A stretch of DNA of 53,494 bases. Origin: Bacillota bacterium (GTDB lineage: Bacteria; Bacillota; Limnochordia; DTU087). The notes below the pieces were generated by a model. That model saw only the letters and a program-made list of their open reading frames with translations. It was not told the DNA's origin and did not search any database. Within the stretch, counting starts at the first letter, position 1; each line of letters begins with the position of its first letter. The position numbers and the translations under genes are program-made. The stretch is taken from the NCBI GenBank assembly GCA_012519025.1, contig JAAYQZ010000033.1, positions 1-53,494 of the forward strand, read 5' to 3'. This document shows, piece after piece, positions 8,143-17,115 of the stretch.

Positions 8143-9273
8143 CTAACCAATCCTTTGAAACACTCCTTTTGTCAGTTCCTCAACCAAACCTTTCAGCTCA
8201 AGCTGGATCAACCCACTGGTCACATCGGCCGCCGGCAGGTTTGTTTTCACAGCGATTTCATCCAAATGCAAGGGTCCATCAAGACAGTTAAGCAAACGAC
8301 CCAGGCTCTTGTCTAACTTTGATATCCCCGACGCTTCCGAAGGAGCGGTCTTTCCATGTTCTTGACTTATCGGCAGTTTCAGCTGCCGACTGAGGTACAT
8401 TTCCTCCAGGACATCTTCTGCTCCAAAAATCAATTTTGCCCCATCTTGGATCAAACGATTTGGCCCTGATGCCCCTACATCCAGTGGATCACCGGGTACA
8501 GCATACACATCGCGATTTTGTTCTACTGCAAGTGATGCTGTTATCAAAGACCCGCTGCGTTCTCCTGCCTCTACAACGATCACCCCACGGCTCAAACCGC
8601 TGATGATGCGGTTGCGAGCAGGGAAATTGCCCCTCAATGGTGGAGTCCCTGATGGAAATGGACTGATTAAAACGCCTTTCTTGGGTATTGCCCGGGCTAG
8701 CCTGTTGTTAGCCCTAGGGTAGATCCGATCCAAGCCGCTGCCTAAAATGGCCGCTGTCATCCCCGTCTCCAGGGCACCGGCATGGGCAGCGGCATCAACA
8801 CCCAGGGCAAGCCCACTAACAATGGTTATGCCAAAACTTGCAAGCTCCCGGCCCAGACGCTTGGCCCAGCCGATGCCCCGCGGGCTTGCTTTTCTGCGAC
8901 CAACGATGGCTATGGTGGGCCTTGTCAGGCATTCTAATTTGCCCCAAAAATATAACACAAGAGGTGGATCGGGAATCTCATGCAGCAAAGGCGGGTAATC
9001 TCTGTCTAACCAAGTGATTAACCCCTTGTTATTTTTGCCGCCAATGAATTCCTCGTTAAGAACCTTCCACTTAAGAGCAAGATCCAACTGTTCTCTCGCA
9101 CTGACAACTTCTTTGGCATTCTTGAAACTCAGCCCACCTGCCGCACAAAGTTCCCGAGTATTTGCCCAAAAGGCCTTGGCCTCGCTGCCCAATACGTTGA
9201 TCAGCCGTTTAGCAGTAATACTGCCGACATGGGGCAGAAGACTCAAACCCCAAAGGTACATTCTGGGCGACAT
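8143..9273 (-). CDS. dprA: DNA-processing protein DprA
   Basis: DprA binds incoming single-stranded DNA during natural transformation and loads RecA. The 376-residue product has an N-terminal helix-hairpin-helix/SAM-like region (GSITAKRLINVLGS). The Rossmann core carries IAIVGRRKASPRGIGWAKRL, IVSGLALGVDAAAHAGAL and AARNRIISGLS-type motifs (here PARNRIISGLSRGVIVVEA). It ends in a C-terminal winged helix (HLDEIAVKTNLPAADVTSGL). The ATG is preceded by AAGGGGAG. The 96-residue zinc-ribbon gene and comM lie upstream, giving a small competence-type cluster. Confidence 0.97.
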   Translation of the reverse strand: MSPRMYLWGLSLLPHVGSITAKRLINVLGSEAKAFWANTRELCAAGGLSFKNAKEVVSAREQLDLALKWKVLNEEFIGGKNNKGLITWLDRDYPPLLHEIPDPPLVLYFWGKLECLTRPTIAIVGRRKASPRGIGWAKRLGRELASFGITIVSGLALGVDAAAHAGALETGMTAAILGSGLDRIYPRANNRLARAIPKKGVLISPFPSGTPPLRGNFPARNRIISGLSRGVIVVEAGERSGSLITASLAVEQNRDVYAVPGDPLDVGASGPNRLIQDGAKLIFGAEDVLEEMYLSRQLKLPISQEHGKTAPSEASGISKLDKSLGRLLNCLDGPLHLDEIAVKTNLPAADVTSGLIQLELKGLVEELTKGVFQRIG

Positions 9274-9306
9274 TAAAACTCCCCTTCCCTGTGGTGAAAG
9301 TTTCCT

Positions 9307-9597
9307 TTAGTCGAAGTGTTTGTCATCTTCGAAGTCCTGCTCCAGGCTGCCGAGAATTTGCCTAAGTTCTTCTTCCCAATGCAGCTGGTACAAGTAAAGC
9401 TCATCACTTTGTACTAACGAACCTGTAGTGCAGTTGCTGCATACTAAAGCCAAGGTTTCATCTTTTCGTCCTTTGATAATGTGGGGGGTATCTGCTTGGC
9501 ATGTTGGACAACTATAAATTTTAGTTTTCCCTATGCTTTGCTCACGTTCCAAAGATGCCCTTCCTTTCCAAAAAAGCCGGCCAACTTCTTTTGTCAT
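9307..9597 (-). CDS. Small zinc-ribbon protein of unknown function
   Basis: I do not recognise this 96-residue protein. It has two cysteine pairs, CPTC near residue 30 and CSNC near residue 53, separated by 19 residues, which is the layout of a zinc ribbon. The N-terminus is basic and the C-terminal 25 residues are strongly acidic (EQDFEDDKHFD end). The start is an ATG just after AGGTGG. It lies between comM and dprA on the same strand with short gaps, so it probably shares their transcript. A role in DNA or RNA binding is only a guess from the fold. Confidence 0.65.
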   Translation of the reverse strand: MTKEVGRLFWKGRASLEREQSIGKTKIYSCPTCQADTPHIIKGRKDETLALVCSNCTTGSLVQSDELYLYQLHWEEELRQILGSLEQDFEDDKHFD

Positions 9598-9689
9598 ATG
9601 CCACCTGCTTTAGCATGGCTTAAAGCGAAAGCCTATATCCAAAACGCAAACATTTGTTCCCGATGCGTAAAAGGGCCGATGGCAAGGTC

Positions 9690-11156
9690 TTAAAGAGAAA
9701 GGCGATATGTCAGGGCTTCGGCAACATGTTCTGCACCAATTTGACAAGATTGGCCCAACAAGGCAACAGTGCGGCTTACCTTAATGGTTTTTTGAACAGC
9801 TCTTGCAGAAAGCCGAAACCGTTCAGCGGCTGTTTCTAAAATCTGCCTGGCGCAAGCAGATAGATCTGCAGGGCCCAAGTTAGTGTCACAGGTGTTATCA
9901 CCGGCCTTTCGAGCGGCAACAACCCGTTTTCTTACCTTATCAGAGCTTTCTTGTTTTGTGTGGTAATCTTTGGGTTTCAAGGCATCCATCCATACCTGCA
10001 GATCAATTCGATCGAGCAAAGGACCGGAAAGTCGTCTGCGGTAGGCTGCAATTTCCCGTCCGGTGCAGGTGCACTCTTTGATGCTGGAACCCAAAAAACC
10101 GCAAGGACAGGGATTTGCTGCCATAACTAATTGACATTCAGAGGGATATTTTACACTGTAACCGTAGCGTACTAAAGACACTACACCATCTTCAAGCGGT
10201 TGTCTCAAGACATCAAGTACGGAACGACCAAACTCACCGACTTCATCTAAAAACAACACACCGCGATGGGCCAATGTAACCTCACCGGGATGGGGCAAAA
10301 GGCCGCCTCCGATTATACCGGCTTTTGTTGAGGAATGGTGTGGACTTCGAAATGGAGGTGCCAAAGTAAGCTTCAACTGACCAAGCCCGCCATTTGCTAC
10401 CGAATATATGCGAGCAACTTCGACGGCTTCTTGATTGGAAAGTGGGGGTAAAATTCCCGGTAAACAGCGGGCCAGCATTGTCTTGCCACAACCAGGCGGA
10501 CCTACCAACAAAAGATTGTGCCTTCCTGCCGCGGCAATTTCAAGGGCTCTTCTGGCTGTCAGTTGTCCTTTGACTTCCGACAAGTCGTTTACAGCAGAGT
10601 ATCCAGTTTCTAGAAATTCGGCGGGTTTTGGTACAGCTGCACTCCGACACCCTGTCAAAACTCCAACTGCCTCGGCTAAATCCTGAACAACGACAGCAGA
10701 CAAACCTTGAACCAGACCTGCTTCACTGCCATTGTCTACAGGGACTAAAGCTTCGGTAATACCTTCGCAGACCGCTGCCATTGCCATGGGAAGTACTCCA
10801 CCTACCCCTCGGATTTTACCGTCTAAAGACAATTCACCGAGGACTAATACATCCTGCAGCCGATTTTCCGGAATTAGGCCGCCGGCAGCCAAAATACCAA
10901 GGGCAATAGCAAGATCAAAGGCAGAGCCCGTCTTTCTTAAATTCCCGGGGGCTAAATTCACGGTCAGCCTGTGCATAGGAAAGGCGTATCCTTGATTTTT
11001 TAAGGCGGCCCGAACCCTCTGACGGCTCTCCCGCAAAGCGGTATCCGGCAAACCTACTATTTCAAAGCTCGGTAAGCCCCGTGCTAAATCCACCTCAACA
11101 TCAACGATGTGGCCGTTTACACCCAATACTGTAGCTGCCTTGGCCACTGCAAACAT
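9690..11156 (-). CDS. comM: YifB/ComM family AAA+ ATPase (Mg-chelatase-like)
   Basis: ComM is a hexameric branch-migration helicase that helps integrate transforming DNA. The N-terminal Lon-protease-like fold is visible (DLARGLPSFEIVGLPDTALR). The AAA+ core has Walker A GPPGCGKT and Walker B VLFLDEVGEF. A cysteine cluster (NPCPCGFLG...CTCTG) precedes the sensor region LSGPLLDRIDLQVWM. The start chosen is the ATG at 11156 (488 residues). It has AAAGGGGTGG eight bases upstream and fits the family N-terminus; a longer frame reaches 11195. Confidence 0.96.
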   Translation of the reverse strand: MFAVAKAATVLGVNGHIVDVEVDLARGLPSFEIVGLPDTALRESRQRVRAALKNQGYAFPMHRLTVNLAPGNLRKTGSAFDLAIALGILAAGGLIPENRLQDVLVLGELSLDGKIRGVGGVLPMAMAAVCEGITEALVPVDNGSEAGLVQGLSAVVVQDLAEAVGVLTGCRSAAVPKPAEFLETGYSAVNDLSEVKGQLTARRALEIAAAGRHNLLLVGPPGCGKTMLARCLPGILPPLSNQEAVEVARIYSVANGGLGQLKLTLAPPFRSPHHSSTKAGIIGGGLLPHPGEVTLAHRGVLFLDEVGEFGRSVLDVLRQPLEDGVVSLVRYGYSVKYPSECQLVMAANPCPCGFLGSSIKECTCTGREIAAYRRRLSGPLLDRIDLQVWMDALKPKDYHTKQESSDKVRKRVVAARKAGDNTCDTNLGPADLSACARQILETAAERFRLSARAVQKTIKVSRTVALLGQSCQIGAEHVAEALTYRLSL

Positions 11157-11219
11157 ATAAAAAGCCACCCCTTTAAGCACCCTCATCAAGGGCAATAAAG
11201 CGTGGTGACATGGGTTCTA

Positions 11220-11249
11220 ATTCTAGGTTTAGTCAAATTATCCTGCCAA
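11220..11249 (-). promoter_or_regulatory. Candidate sigma-A promoter for comM
   Basis: On the minus strand TTGGCA (11249-11244) and TAGAAT (11225-11220) are separated by 18 bases, about 60 bases before the comM ATG. The hexamers are each one base from consensus and the spacing is slightly long. Confidence 0.45.
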
Positions 11250-11293
11250 GGGCTGCTTGTTTTAAAAAGCCTAAGGGGCATTTCCACAAAAAA

Positions 11294-11674
11294 TTATGAG
11301 AACGCAGATTTGATATGGTTAATTTGGCACTTCTGGGGCCCTTTATCATAAACTGCAACTACATCGAAGCGACAAAGGTGATCTGTTTTCTGTCTGGACC
11401 ACAAAAAATATTCCGCTGCCTGCCGGATGCGGTTTTGTTTACGCCAATCCACTGCTTCCTCTGGTAAACCAAAGGCACAGGTTCTGCGTCCCTTCACCTC
11501 AACAAACACTATTAAGGCTCCATCTTCCGCTATGATATCGATTTCACCTTGCCGGCACCGAAATTGTCTTGCCACAATTTTATATCCGCGTTCCTTGAGA
11601 TATCCTGCAGCCATATGTTCGTATCTGTTGCCCTGTCTGCGCAAATTAATCCCTGCCACACCTCCTTGAACCAC
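11294..11674 (-). CDS. yraN: UPF0102 protein YraN (endonuclease-like)
   Basis: YraN proteins have a restriction-endonuclease-like fold and unknown biological role. The core motifs are present: LKERGYKIVARQFRCRQGEI with the acidic EIDIIAEDG, then VFVEVKGRRT, the D-ExK arrangement of this superfamily. The frame runs up to a GTG at 11674, but an AAGGAGGT sequence lies inside codons 3-5. The true start is therefore uncertain. It may be nearer 11644-11650, giving an N-terminus like LRRQGNRYEH as in homologues, although no ordinary start codon sits at good spacing. It lies between rnhB and comM. Confidence 0.9.
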   Translation of the reverse strand: MVQGGVAGINLRRQGNRYEHMAAGYLKERGYKIVARQFRCRQGEIDIIAEDGALIVFVEVKGRRTCAFGLPEEAVDWRKQNRIRQAAEYFLWSRQKTDHLCRFDVVAVYDKGPQKCQINHIKSAFS

Positions 11675-11731
11675 GATCGTCTGAAAATCGACTATTCACC
11701 ATACATTACTTAACAGATAAACTGCTTTGTC

Positions 11732-12403
11732 TCAAGAAGTATCTTGTTTGGCAGTATTGTCTTCAGCCCACTGAAATAGACTTTGATGGGCAAGGCGCAC
11801 CGGTGCAAAGGAAAATCGGTGTACAGGGCAGGGCCCATATGTCTTTAAAGCCGCAAGATGTTTGGGCGTGGGATAACCTTTGTGACTTGCAAAACCGTAT
11901 TGGGGATATTGCTCATCTAATTCCAGCAAAAGCTTATCTCTGGTCACTTTGGCAATGATTGAGGCCGCTGCCACACAATCAACCTGGGCATCACCCAAGA
12001 CTACAGCCTTTCCGGGGATCTTAAGGTTAGGTATGCGGAATTTCCCATCGACTATGTAAAAATCCGCTTTCAGCTTTAAATGGGTCACAGCCTTGTGCAT
12101 GGCTTCCAGAGTAGCATTGTGGATATTGATCTCGTCAATTCGTCCAGGACTGACTATTCCAATGCCAACTGAAACAGCGACCTTGAAAATATGTTCGTAC
12201 AGTTTCGCTCGTTTCTTTTCCGCAATCTGTTTGGAATCACACACTAAAAACGGCAGTTGTTGTCTCGGTAAAACGACCGCCCCAGCAACTATTGGGCCGG
12301 CAAGAGGCCCCCGCCCGGCTTCATCAACACCGGCAATTTTATCAAACCCACGTTCTTCAATCTGTCGTCTGAAATCATATAGCTGTCTTGCTCCATTCGA
12401 CAT
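11732..12403 (-). CDS. rnhB: Ribonuclease HII
   Basis: RNase HII removes single ribonucleotides and RNA primers from DNA:RNA hybrids. Catalytic acidic residues are visible in GVDEAGRGPLAGPIVAGAVV, in VDGKF and in VDCVAAASIIAKVTRD. The reading frame extends upstream to 12460, but the ATG at 12403 (223 residues) has GGAGAG six bases upstream and does not overlap the HD-GYP gene, so it is preferred. It lies downstream of rbgA, as in Bacillus, but with an HD-GYP gene inserted between them. Confidence 0.97.
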   Translation of the reverse strand: MSNGARQLYDFRRQIEERGFDKIAGVDEAGRGPLAGPIVAGAVVLPRQQLPFLVCDSKQIAEKKRAKLYEHIFKVAVSVGIGIVSPGRIDEINIHNATLEAMHKAVTHLKLKADFYIVDGKFRIPNLKIPGKAVVLGDAQVDCVAAASIIAKVTRDKLLLELDEQYPQYGFASHKGYPTPKHLAALKTYGPCPVHRFSFAPVRLAHQSLFQWAEDNTAKQDTS

Positions 12404-12434
12404 GAACATCTCTCCAACAACTTTGCTCAAACCA

Positions 12435-13487
12435 TCACAACATACGGGGACCGACGGCATCTGCCCGCAAATAAAGGCTTACAGTGGGTCCTTCTGCCTC
12501 CAATTCATCGGCTTCTTCGTGCGGCATGAGTCGAACAACAATTTCACCCGGTCGGGGATTATCAACTACCATGCCAACATCACCATTTGCTAATTCCACC
12601 TTGCAGCCGGGAGGATATGGAACTACGGATTTCAAAAATATGTCCACCAGCTCGGGGTCAAACTGGAGGCCTCGCAATCCGGCAATAGCCTGCAGCGCCA
12701 AATGGGGAGGTACTCCTTTCCGGTAAACACGATCACTTGTCATGGCATCATAAGTGTCGGCAACAGATGCGATGCGGGCAAACAAGTGAATCTCATCGTC
12801 CACTAGGCCCCGGGGATAGCCGCTGCCGTTGACACGTTCATGATGTTGGTAAGCCACGTGGGCTGCCTTGGCAGAAAGCTCCGGCTTAAGTCTCAATAAA
12901 TCAAAACCAAAGCGGGCGTGGCGCTTCATTTCTTCCCATTCCACCGCGTTAAGTTTGGACGATTTCAGCAGAATCTTCTCCGGTATTTGAGTCTTGCCCA
13001 CATCATGCAGCATCGCCCCCATAGCTAGTTCAGCCAAATTGCGTTGATCTAATTCCAAGGCAATACCCATAACGATAGACAGCACACAAACATTAACTGA
13101 ATGTCCGAATGTGTAATCATCATGGCTGCGGATATCGGTTAAATGCACTGCCACATCGCTGTTGATGATAACTTCATCGATCATGGAATACACCACATCT
13201 TCAATAGGTGCAAGGTCGAACGTGCCTCCAACCTTCACAGCGCTGAAACCTTCATGAAGGACCTTCATGGCTTTGTGTCTGGTTACCTCGCTGATGGGTT
13301 CCTTGACACGGGCAGCCACTGCAGGATCTCCAATATAAACAGCGGGGTACCCAAATTCTATGAGTCGCTTAATATACGACTCTCTCAAGATGGTACCGGC
13401 ACTTAATAAGATCCGACCGTCTGAAGTGTAGATTGTTCTTGCAAGCTGCATACCGGGTTTTAGGGCCTCTACCCGTTTTATCTGCAT
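12435..13487 (-). CDS. HD-GYP domain protein, probable c-di-GMP phosphodiesterase
   Basis: HD-GYP proteins hydrolyse cyclic di-GMP to GMP or pGpG. The N-terminal third (about residues 1-120) starts with a region like LKPGMQLARTIYTSDGRILL and has no recognised sensor domain or membrane segment, so this is probably cytoplasmic. The HD-GYP core is intact: H132 region, HDVGK (about 164-168), a histidine near 193, HHE (218-220), GSGYPRGL (224-231) and the D247 region (numbering from the upstream TTG at 13496). The ATG at 13487 has AAAAGGA upstream and is preferred. It is downstream of rbgA and upstream of rnhB, inside a translation operon. Confidence 0.93.
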   Translation of the reverse strand: MQIKRVEALKPGMQLARTIYTSDGRILLSAGTILRESYIKRLIEFGYPAVYIGDPAVAARVKEPISEVTRHKAMKVLHEGFSAVKVGGTFDLAPIEDVVYSMIDEVIINSDVAVHLTDIRSHDDYTFGHSVNVCVLSIVMGIALELDQRNLAELAMGAMLHDVGKTQIPEKILLKSSKLNAVEWEEMKRHARFGFDLLRLKPELSAKAAHVAYQHHERVNGSGYPRGLVDDEIHLFARIASVADTYDAMTSDRVYRKGVPPHLALQAIAGLRGLQFDPELVDIFLKSVVPYPPGCKVELANGDVGMVVDNPRPGEIVVRLMPHEEADELEAEGPTVSLYLRADAVGPRML

Positions 13488-13616
13488 AGGAGTCAATCCT
13501 TTTCCACATACAATACACCAGATAAAATTGTTCGTGATAAATACATGCTTCGTTTCTTTTCGACTAAATTACCCAGTTTCCTGCATGATGGTATTTAGTG
13601 AATTGTCCTGTGCCAT

Positions 13617-14465
13617 TTAGGGTTCTTCTAGGGTAAAAGGTCCTAGCAGGCCCTGGCGAAATTCTCGCAACAATAAAGATGAGGCTTTTTCCACATCAAC
13701 CAAACCGCCGGACACTAATAGCCCTCTCCGTCTTCCGATGGATTCCAGCAAACTGGGCCCATCTAAAGGAACCTCTTCTAAACGATATCTTGCCTTAAGG
13801 GCCTGAGGCCTACAGTTTGCAATGTGTTCTGCCAAAAGCGCGCTCACTTCTACATAATTGAATACATCGTCGCTGATAGCACCGGTTACTGCCAAATTAA
13901 ATGCTGTTGATGAGTCGTCGAATTTGGGCCATAATACCCCGGGAACATCGAGCAGGCGCATGTATTTTCCTGCCTTAACCCACTGCTTGCCCCGGGTCAC
14001 TCCGGGTTTCGCCCCTGTTTTAACAATATTTCGCCCCGCCAAGCGATTTATCAGGGTGGATTTACCGACATTGGGGACACCAACCACTATGCCTCGCAAA
14101 GTGCGGTCCTGTCTGCCGCGGGCCTGCAGCCGCCTGCGGCTGGTGGAATAGACGGCTTGGATGTGTTCCTGAAGTTTGCGCAGACCGCGTCCTTTTTGTA
14201 GATCTGCGGCCGCAACCGATAACCCGGCGCCTTGTAGATGCTCCATCCAGCTTCGGGTAAGTTTTTTATCAGCTAAATCTGATTTGGCCAAAATAGTAAT
14301 CACAGGTTTGCCCACTGCCAACTGGCCAAGATCAGGGTTGTGGCTGCTTTTGGGTATACGGGCATCGCGGATTTCCAAAACTAGATCCGCCAGGGACATA
14401 ACTTCTCCAAGCTCCCGCTTGGTTTTAGCCATATGACCAGGGTACCACTGAATGTTGTGCTGCAT
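13617..14465 (-). CDS. rbgA: Ribosome biogenesis GTPase RbgA (YlqF)
   Basis: RbgA is a circularly permuted GTPase needed for late 50S subunit maturation. The permuted order is visible: the G4-like LAKSDL near residue 59 precedes G1 (VVGVPNVGKSTLINRL near 126) and G3 (DVPGVLWPKF). The N-terminal YPGHMAKTKREL motif is the family signature. At 282 residues the length is normal. It lies between lepB and the HD-GYP gene, with the conserved neighbours rplS and trmD further upstream. Confidence 0.97.
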   Translation of the reverse strand: MQHNIQWYPGHMAKTKRELGEVMSLADLVLEIRDARIPKSSHNPDLGQLAVGKPVITILAKSDLADKKLTRSWMEHLQGAGLSVAAADLQKGRGLRKLQEHIQAVYSTSRRRLQARGRQDRTLRGIVVGVPNVGKSTLINRLAGRNIVKTGAKPGVTRGKQWVKAGKYMRLLDVPGVLWPKFDDSSTAFNLAVTGAISDDVFNYVEVSALLAEHIANCRPQALKARYRLEEVPLDGPSLLESIGRRRGLLVSGGLVDVEKASSLLLREFRQGLLGPFTLEEP

Positions 14466-14495
14466 GCTTATATACCCTTTCTTGGAATTTCAAAG

Positions 14496-15038
14496 TCACT
14501 TTGTAAAAGTGTCCGGCAGTGGGAGAATCCCTACTGATCTGAAAGGCCAGTAACTTACAACAGCCCTTCCCATGAGCAAATCCTTAGCTACAAATCCCAC
14601 GTCAGGGAAACGGCTGTCATCACTGTTGTTGCGGTTATCCCCCATGACAAAATACCGGCCGGATGGAACCTTCTTAGGACCCCAGTCGCCATAGGTCGGA
14701 CCGTATATATAGTTTTCTGCCAGTGCTCTCCCATTTAGATACACTACCGAATCCCGAATCATAATCTCATCGCCGGGAATACCGATAATCCTTTTTATGA
14801 ATTTGCGCCTCGGATCCGCCGGATAGCGAAATACAACAACCTCACCCCGCCCCGGAGGACGGAACCTGTAAGAGAGCTTGTCGACCAAAAGGCGCTGTCC
14901 GTGATACAAAGAAGGCTCCATGGACCGGCCCTGCACAACAAAGGACTGGGCTATAAAGGTAATGATAAATAAAGCTAGGACAATGGCAATCACAAAAGCC
15001 TCCAGATATTCCCGCAGTTCGGATTTTTGTCCCGCCAT
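14496..15038 (-). CDS. lepB: Signal peptidase I
   Basis: LepB removes signal peptides from exported proteins at the outer face of the cytoplasmic membrane. The 180-residue product has one N-terminal membrane segment (about residues 10-32). The catalytic serine is in SMEPSLYHGQRLLVDKLSY and the catalytic lysine in RRKFIKRIIGIPGDEI. The conserved GDNRNNSDDSR box lies near residue 132. GGAGAGGT precedes the ATG. It is the single-membrane-anchor form typical of Gram-positive bacteria and lies in the rplS-rbgA interval, as in many Clostridia. Confidence 0.97.
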   Translation of the reverse strand: MAGQKSELREYLEAFVIAIVLALFIITFIAQSFVVQGRSMEPSLYHGQRLLVDKLSYRFRPPGRGEVVVFRYPADPRRKFIKRIIGIPGDEIMIRDSVVYLNGRALAENYIYGPTYGDWGPKKVPSGRYFVMGDNRNNSDDSRFPDVGFVAKDLLMGRAVVSYWPFRSVGILPLPDTFTK

Positions 15039-15068
15039 TTGGACCTCTCCCTTCGACTGTTATAGCAG

Positions 15069-15094
15069 AAAAAGGGACTGAGATAGCCCCTTTC
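15069..15094 (-). terminator. Probable intrinsic terminator after rplS
   Basis: On the minus strand AAAGGG and CCCTTT pair across an 11-base loop, and the second arm runs on into further T residues (CCCTTTTTC). It lies between the rplS stop and lepB. It may only reduce read-through, because lepB has no obvious separate promoter. Confidence 0.5.
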
Positions 15095-15109
15095 CGATCC
15101 TTAGTAACT

Positions 15110-15457
15110 TTACCAGGTTCTGCGCTCTCTAATACGAGCAGCACGACCGATTCGGTCCCTAAGATAATACAGTTTAGCCCTGCGTACTTTACCTCTTCGA
15201 ATCACTTGAATGTCAACGACTCTGGGGGAATGCAGGGGAAATGTCCTTTCCACTCCCACTCCTTGGGTTGCCTTTCTTACAGTGAAGGTTTCCCTAATGC
15301 CACCACCGGAACGGGCGATTACCACTCCTTCAAAAATCTGAATTCGCTCCCGCTCTGCTTCTACAACCCTTACATGGACCCGCACGGTATCACCGGCTCG
15401 AAATTCGGGGACGTCTTGCTTTAATTGCTCTTTTTCAATTGTCTGCAAAATATTCAC
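15110..15457 (-). CDS. rplS: 50S ribosomal protein L19
   Basis: L19 lies at the 30S-50S interface. The 115-residue product starts [19 protein letters not shown] (GTG start read as Met). It has the KOW-like core [21 protein letters not shown] and ends RIRERRTW, all family hallmarks. The frame is open further upstream to 15499, but the GTG at 15457 has AGGAGG nine bases before it and matches the conserved N-terminus. It follows trmD directly. Confidence 0.98.
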   Translation of the reverse strand: MNILQTIEKEQLKQDVPEFRAGDTVRVHVRVVEAERERIQIFEGVVIARSGGGIRETFTVRKATQGVGVERTFPLHSPRVVDIQVIRRGKVRRAKLYYLRDRIGRAARIRERRTW

Positions 15458-15488
15458 AGCCAACTTCCTCCTTTCCTGCAAAAACCAT

Positions 15489-16226
15489 CTACGATTCATC
15501 GCATTCGGATTGAATGATTGCTAATAATTCCATATCTTCCGACGTCAAGTCAATCTTATCTAAAAGATCCGGACGCCGCCTTAATGTTCGCCGCAGTGCC
15601 TGCTTTTTCCGCCACCTAGCAATTTTACCGTGATCCCCGGAAAGGAGTACCTCGGGAACCAACAGCCCCTCAAACTCCCGCGGTCGTGTATACTGAGGAT
15701 ACTCAAGTAGTCCCATGCCGAAGGAATCAGTTTTTACGGCACTCTCTTCACCCAAAACACCGGGCAAGAAGCGCACCACCGAGTCGATCACAACCATGGT
15801 CGGCAGCTCTCCCCCGGTCAAAACATAATCCCCAATGGAGATCTCTTGGGTTGCAAGGGATTGTCGAATGCGCTCGTCAAACCCTTCATAGTGGCCGCAG
15901 ATGAAAAGCAAGCGAGGTTCCGAAGAAAGTTCTTCGGCAAGCCTGTGGTTAAAAGTTTCACCCTGGGGAGTCATGAGTATCACTGGACTTTCTTCCTTTT
16001 GCAAAATATGGCGCACAGCAGCAAAAACCGGCTCAGGCTTCATCACCATACCCACGTCCCCTCCGAAAGGATAGTCATCTACCTGACGGTGGCGATCGCG
16101 GGCAAAATCCCGGATATTCCATAGGTGCAGATCCACAATTCCCGCGGTCTGTGCCCGCCCGATTATGCTGTGATTAAGGGGCCCATCAAACATCTCCGGA
16201 AATAGGGTTAATACATCTATTCGCAC
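15489..16226 (-). CDS. trmD: tRNA (guanine-N1)-methyltransferase TrmD
   Basis: TrmD methylates G37 next to the anticodon using S-adenosylmethionine and prevents frameshifting. The 245-residue product shows the SPOUT trefoil-knot signature [20 protein letters not shown], with the N-terminal [20 protein letters not shown] and the C-terminal [17 protein letters not shown]. The start is a GTG with AGGAGCG upstream. It lies between rimM and rplS in canonical order. Confidence 0.98.
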   Translation of the reverse strand: MRIDVLTLFPEMFDGPLNHSIIGRAQTAGIVDLHLWNIRDFARDRHRQVDDYPFGGDVGMVMKPEPVFAAVRHILQKEESPVILMTPQGETFNHRLAEELSSEPRLLFICGHYEGFDERIRQSLATQEISIGDYVLTGGELPTMVVIDSVVRFLPGVLGEESAVKTDSFGMGLLEYPQYTRPREFEGLLVPEVLLSGDHGKIARWRKKQALRRTLRRRPDLLDKIDLTSEDMELLAIIQSECDES

Positions 16227-16246
16227 CTAGAAACGCTCCTTTTTGC

Positions 16247-16774
16247 CTACTCATCCAACAGACCCGGCAGCAAGCGGACAAGCATGCGGCCGCTTTCCAA
16301 ATCAATGTCTAAGATAACATCATTGATGGCCGGCAGTAAAATCTGTTTTTTTGATTCTGCCTGTTCTACGATATAGACATCATTAGCTCCGGGCTTGATC
16401 ACCTCTTTTAATGTGCCCAAAAGGGCGCCATCTTCGCTGTGCACAGAAAGCCCCACTAAGTCGAAGATATAGTATGCTCCCGGCTCCGGCTTTACAGCTA
16501 AAGCCCTGGGGAGCAGAATCAAAGCACCCCGCAGCTCGCCAGCAGAATCCCGATCCGAGATTCCTGTTATTTGACACACCAATTGCCCACCTGTTTTTGC
16601 AACAAGTCTAAAGCCCGATTGTTTTGGTTCTGCATTACCTTGTTGTACATACACGCAGGTAAGATCGTCAAACCTATGGGGAAAATCAGTATGCATACGA
16701 ACTTTAACATATCCTTGGAGCCCGTGAGGTCTGGTAATCTCGCCAATAACTACCCAATCATTAGGCGACTCCAT
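16247..16774 (-). CDS. rimM: 16S rRNA processing protein RimM
   Basis: RimM binds ribosomal protein S19 and helps mature the 30S head. The 175-residue product starts with the GEITRPHGLQGYVKVRMHTD motif and ends with a PRC-barrel domain (YYIFDLVGLSVHSEDGALLG; PAINDVILDIDLESGRMLV). It lies between khpA and trmD. The ylqD gene found at this place in Bacillus is missing; the 97 bases upstream contain no supported gene. Confidence 0.96.
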   Translation of the reverse strand: MESPNDWVVIGEITRPHGLQGYVKVRMHTDFPHRFDDLTCVYVQQGNAEPKQSGFRLVAKTGGQLVCQITGISDRDSAGELRGALILLPRALAVKPEPGAYYIFDLVGLSVHSEDGALLGTLKEVIKPGANDVYIVEQAESKKQILLPAINDVILDIDLESGRMLVRLLPGLLDE

Positions 16775-16871
16775 ACTACCTGCCGCCCTTCCTTAAAGCT
16801 GTTAATTTTTTTGAGTTTTGCGCTTATCCGTGATTTTGACTTCCCATTGGTCGCCCACTCCATGATGACGT

Positions 16872-17102
16872 CTAATCGATAATCTCCACGTGCACCATTT
16901 TGCCTTCCTTCGTGGCGGCTGCCTTTACAACGGTACGCAGGGCTCTAGCAATCCGCCCTTGTTTACCGATAACCTTGCCCATATCATCGGCAGCAACTCT
17001 CAGCTCAAGAATCAAGGATCTTTCGCCTTCCACTTGACTTACCTGGACGGCTTCAGGATGATCAACTAACGCTTTAGCCATAAACTCAACGAGGTCTTTC
17101 AT
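16872..17102 (-). CDS. khpA: KH-domain RNA-binding protein KhpA (YlqC)
   Basis: KhpA is a small KH-domain RNA-binding protein that, with KhpB, affects cell division and mRNA fate in Gram-positive bacteria. The 76-residue product has the KH loop [20 protein letters not shown] near residues 44-63. GGAGGG precedes the ATG. It lies between rpsP and rimM, its conserved location. Confidence 0.95.
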   Translation of the reverse strand: MKDLVEFMAKALVDHPEAVQVSQVEGERSLILELRVAADDMGKVIGKQGRIARALRTVVKAAATKEGKMVHVEIID

Positions 17103-17115
17103 TTAAATTGCCCTC

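Noticed and set aside
16775-16871. 37-codon frame starting MEWATNGKSK in the khpA-rimM gap, possible ylqD remnant
   Set aside because: No ribosome-binding site and no similarity to YlqD that I could see; it also runs into rimM in another frame.
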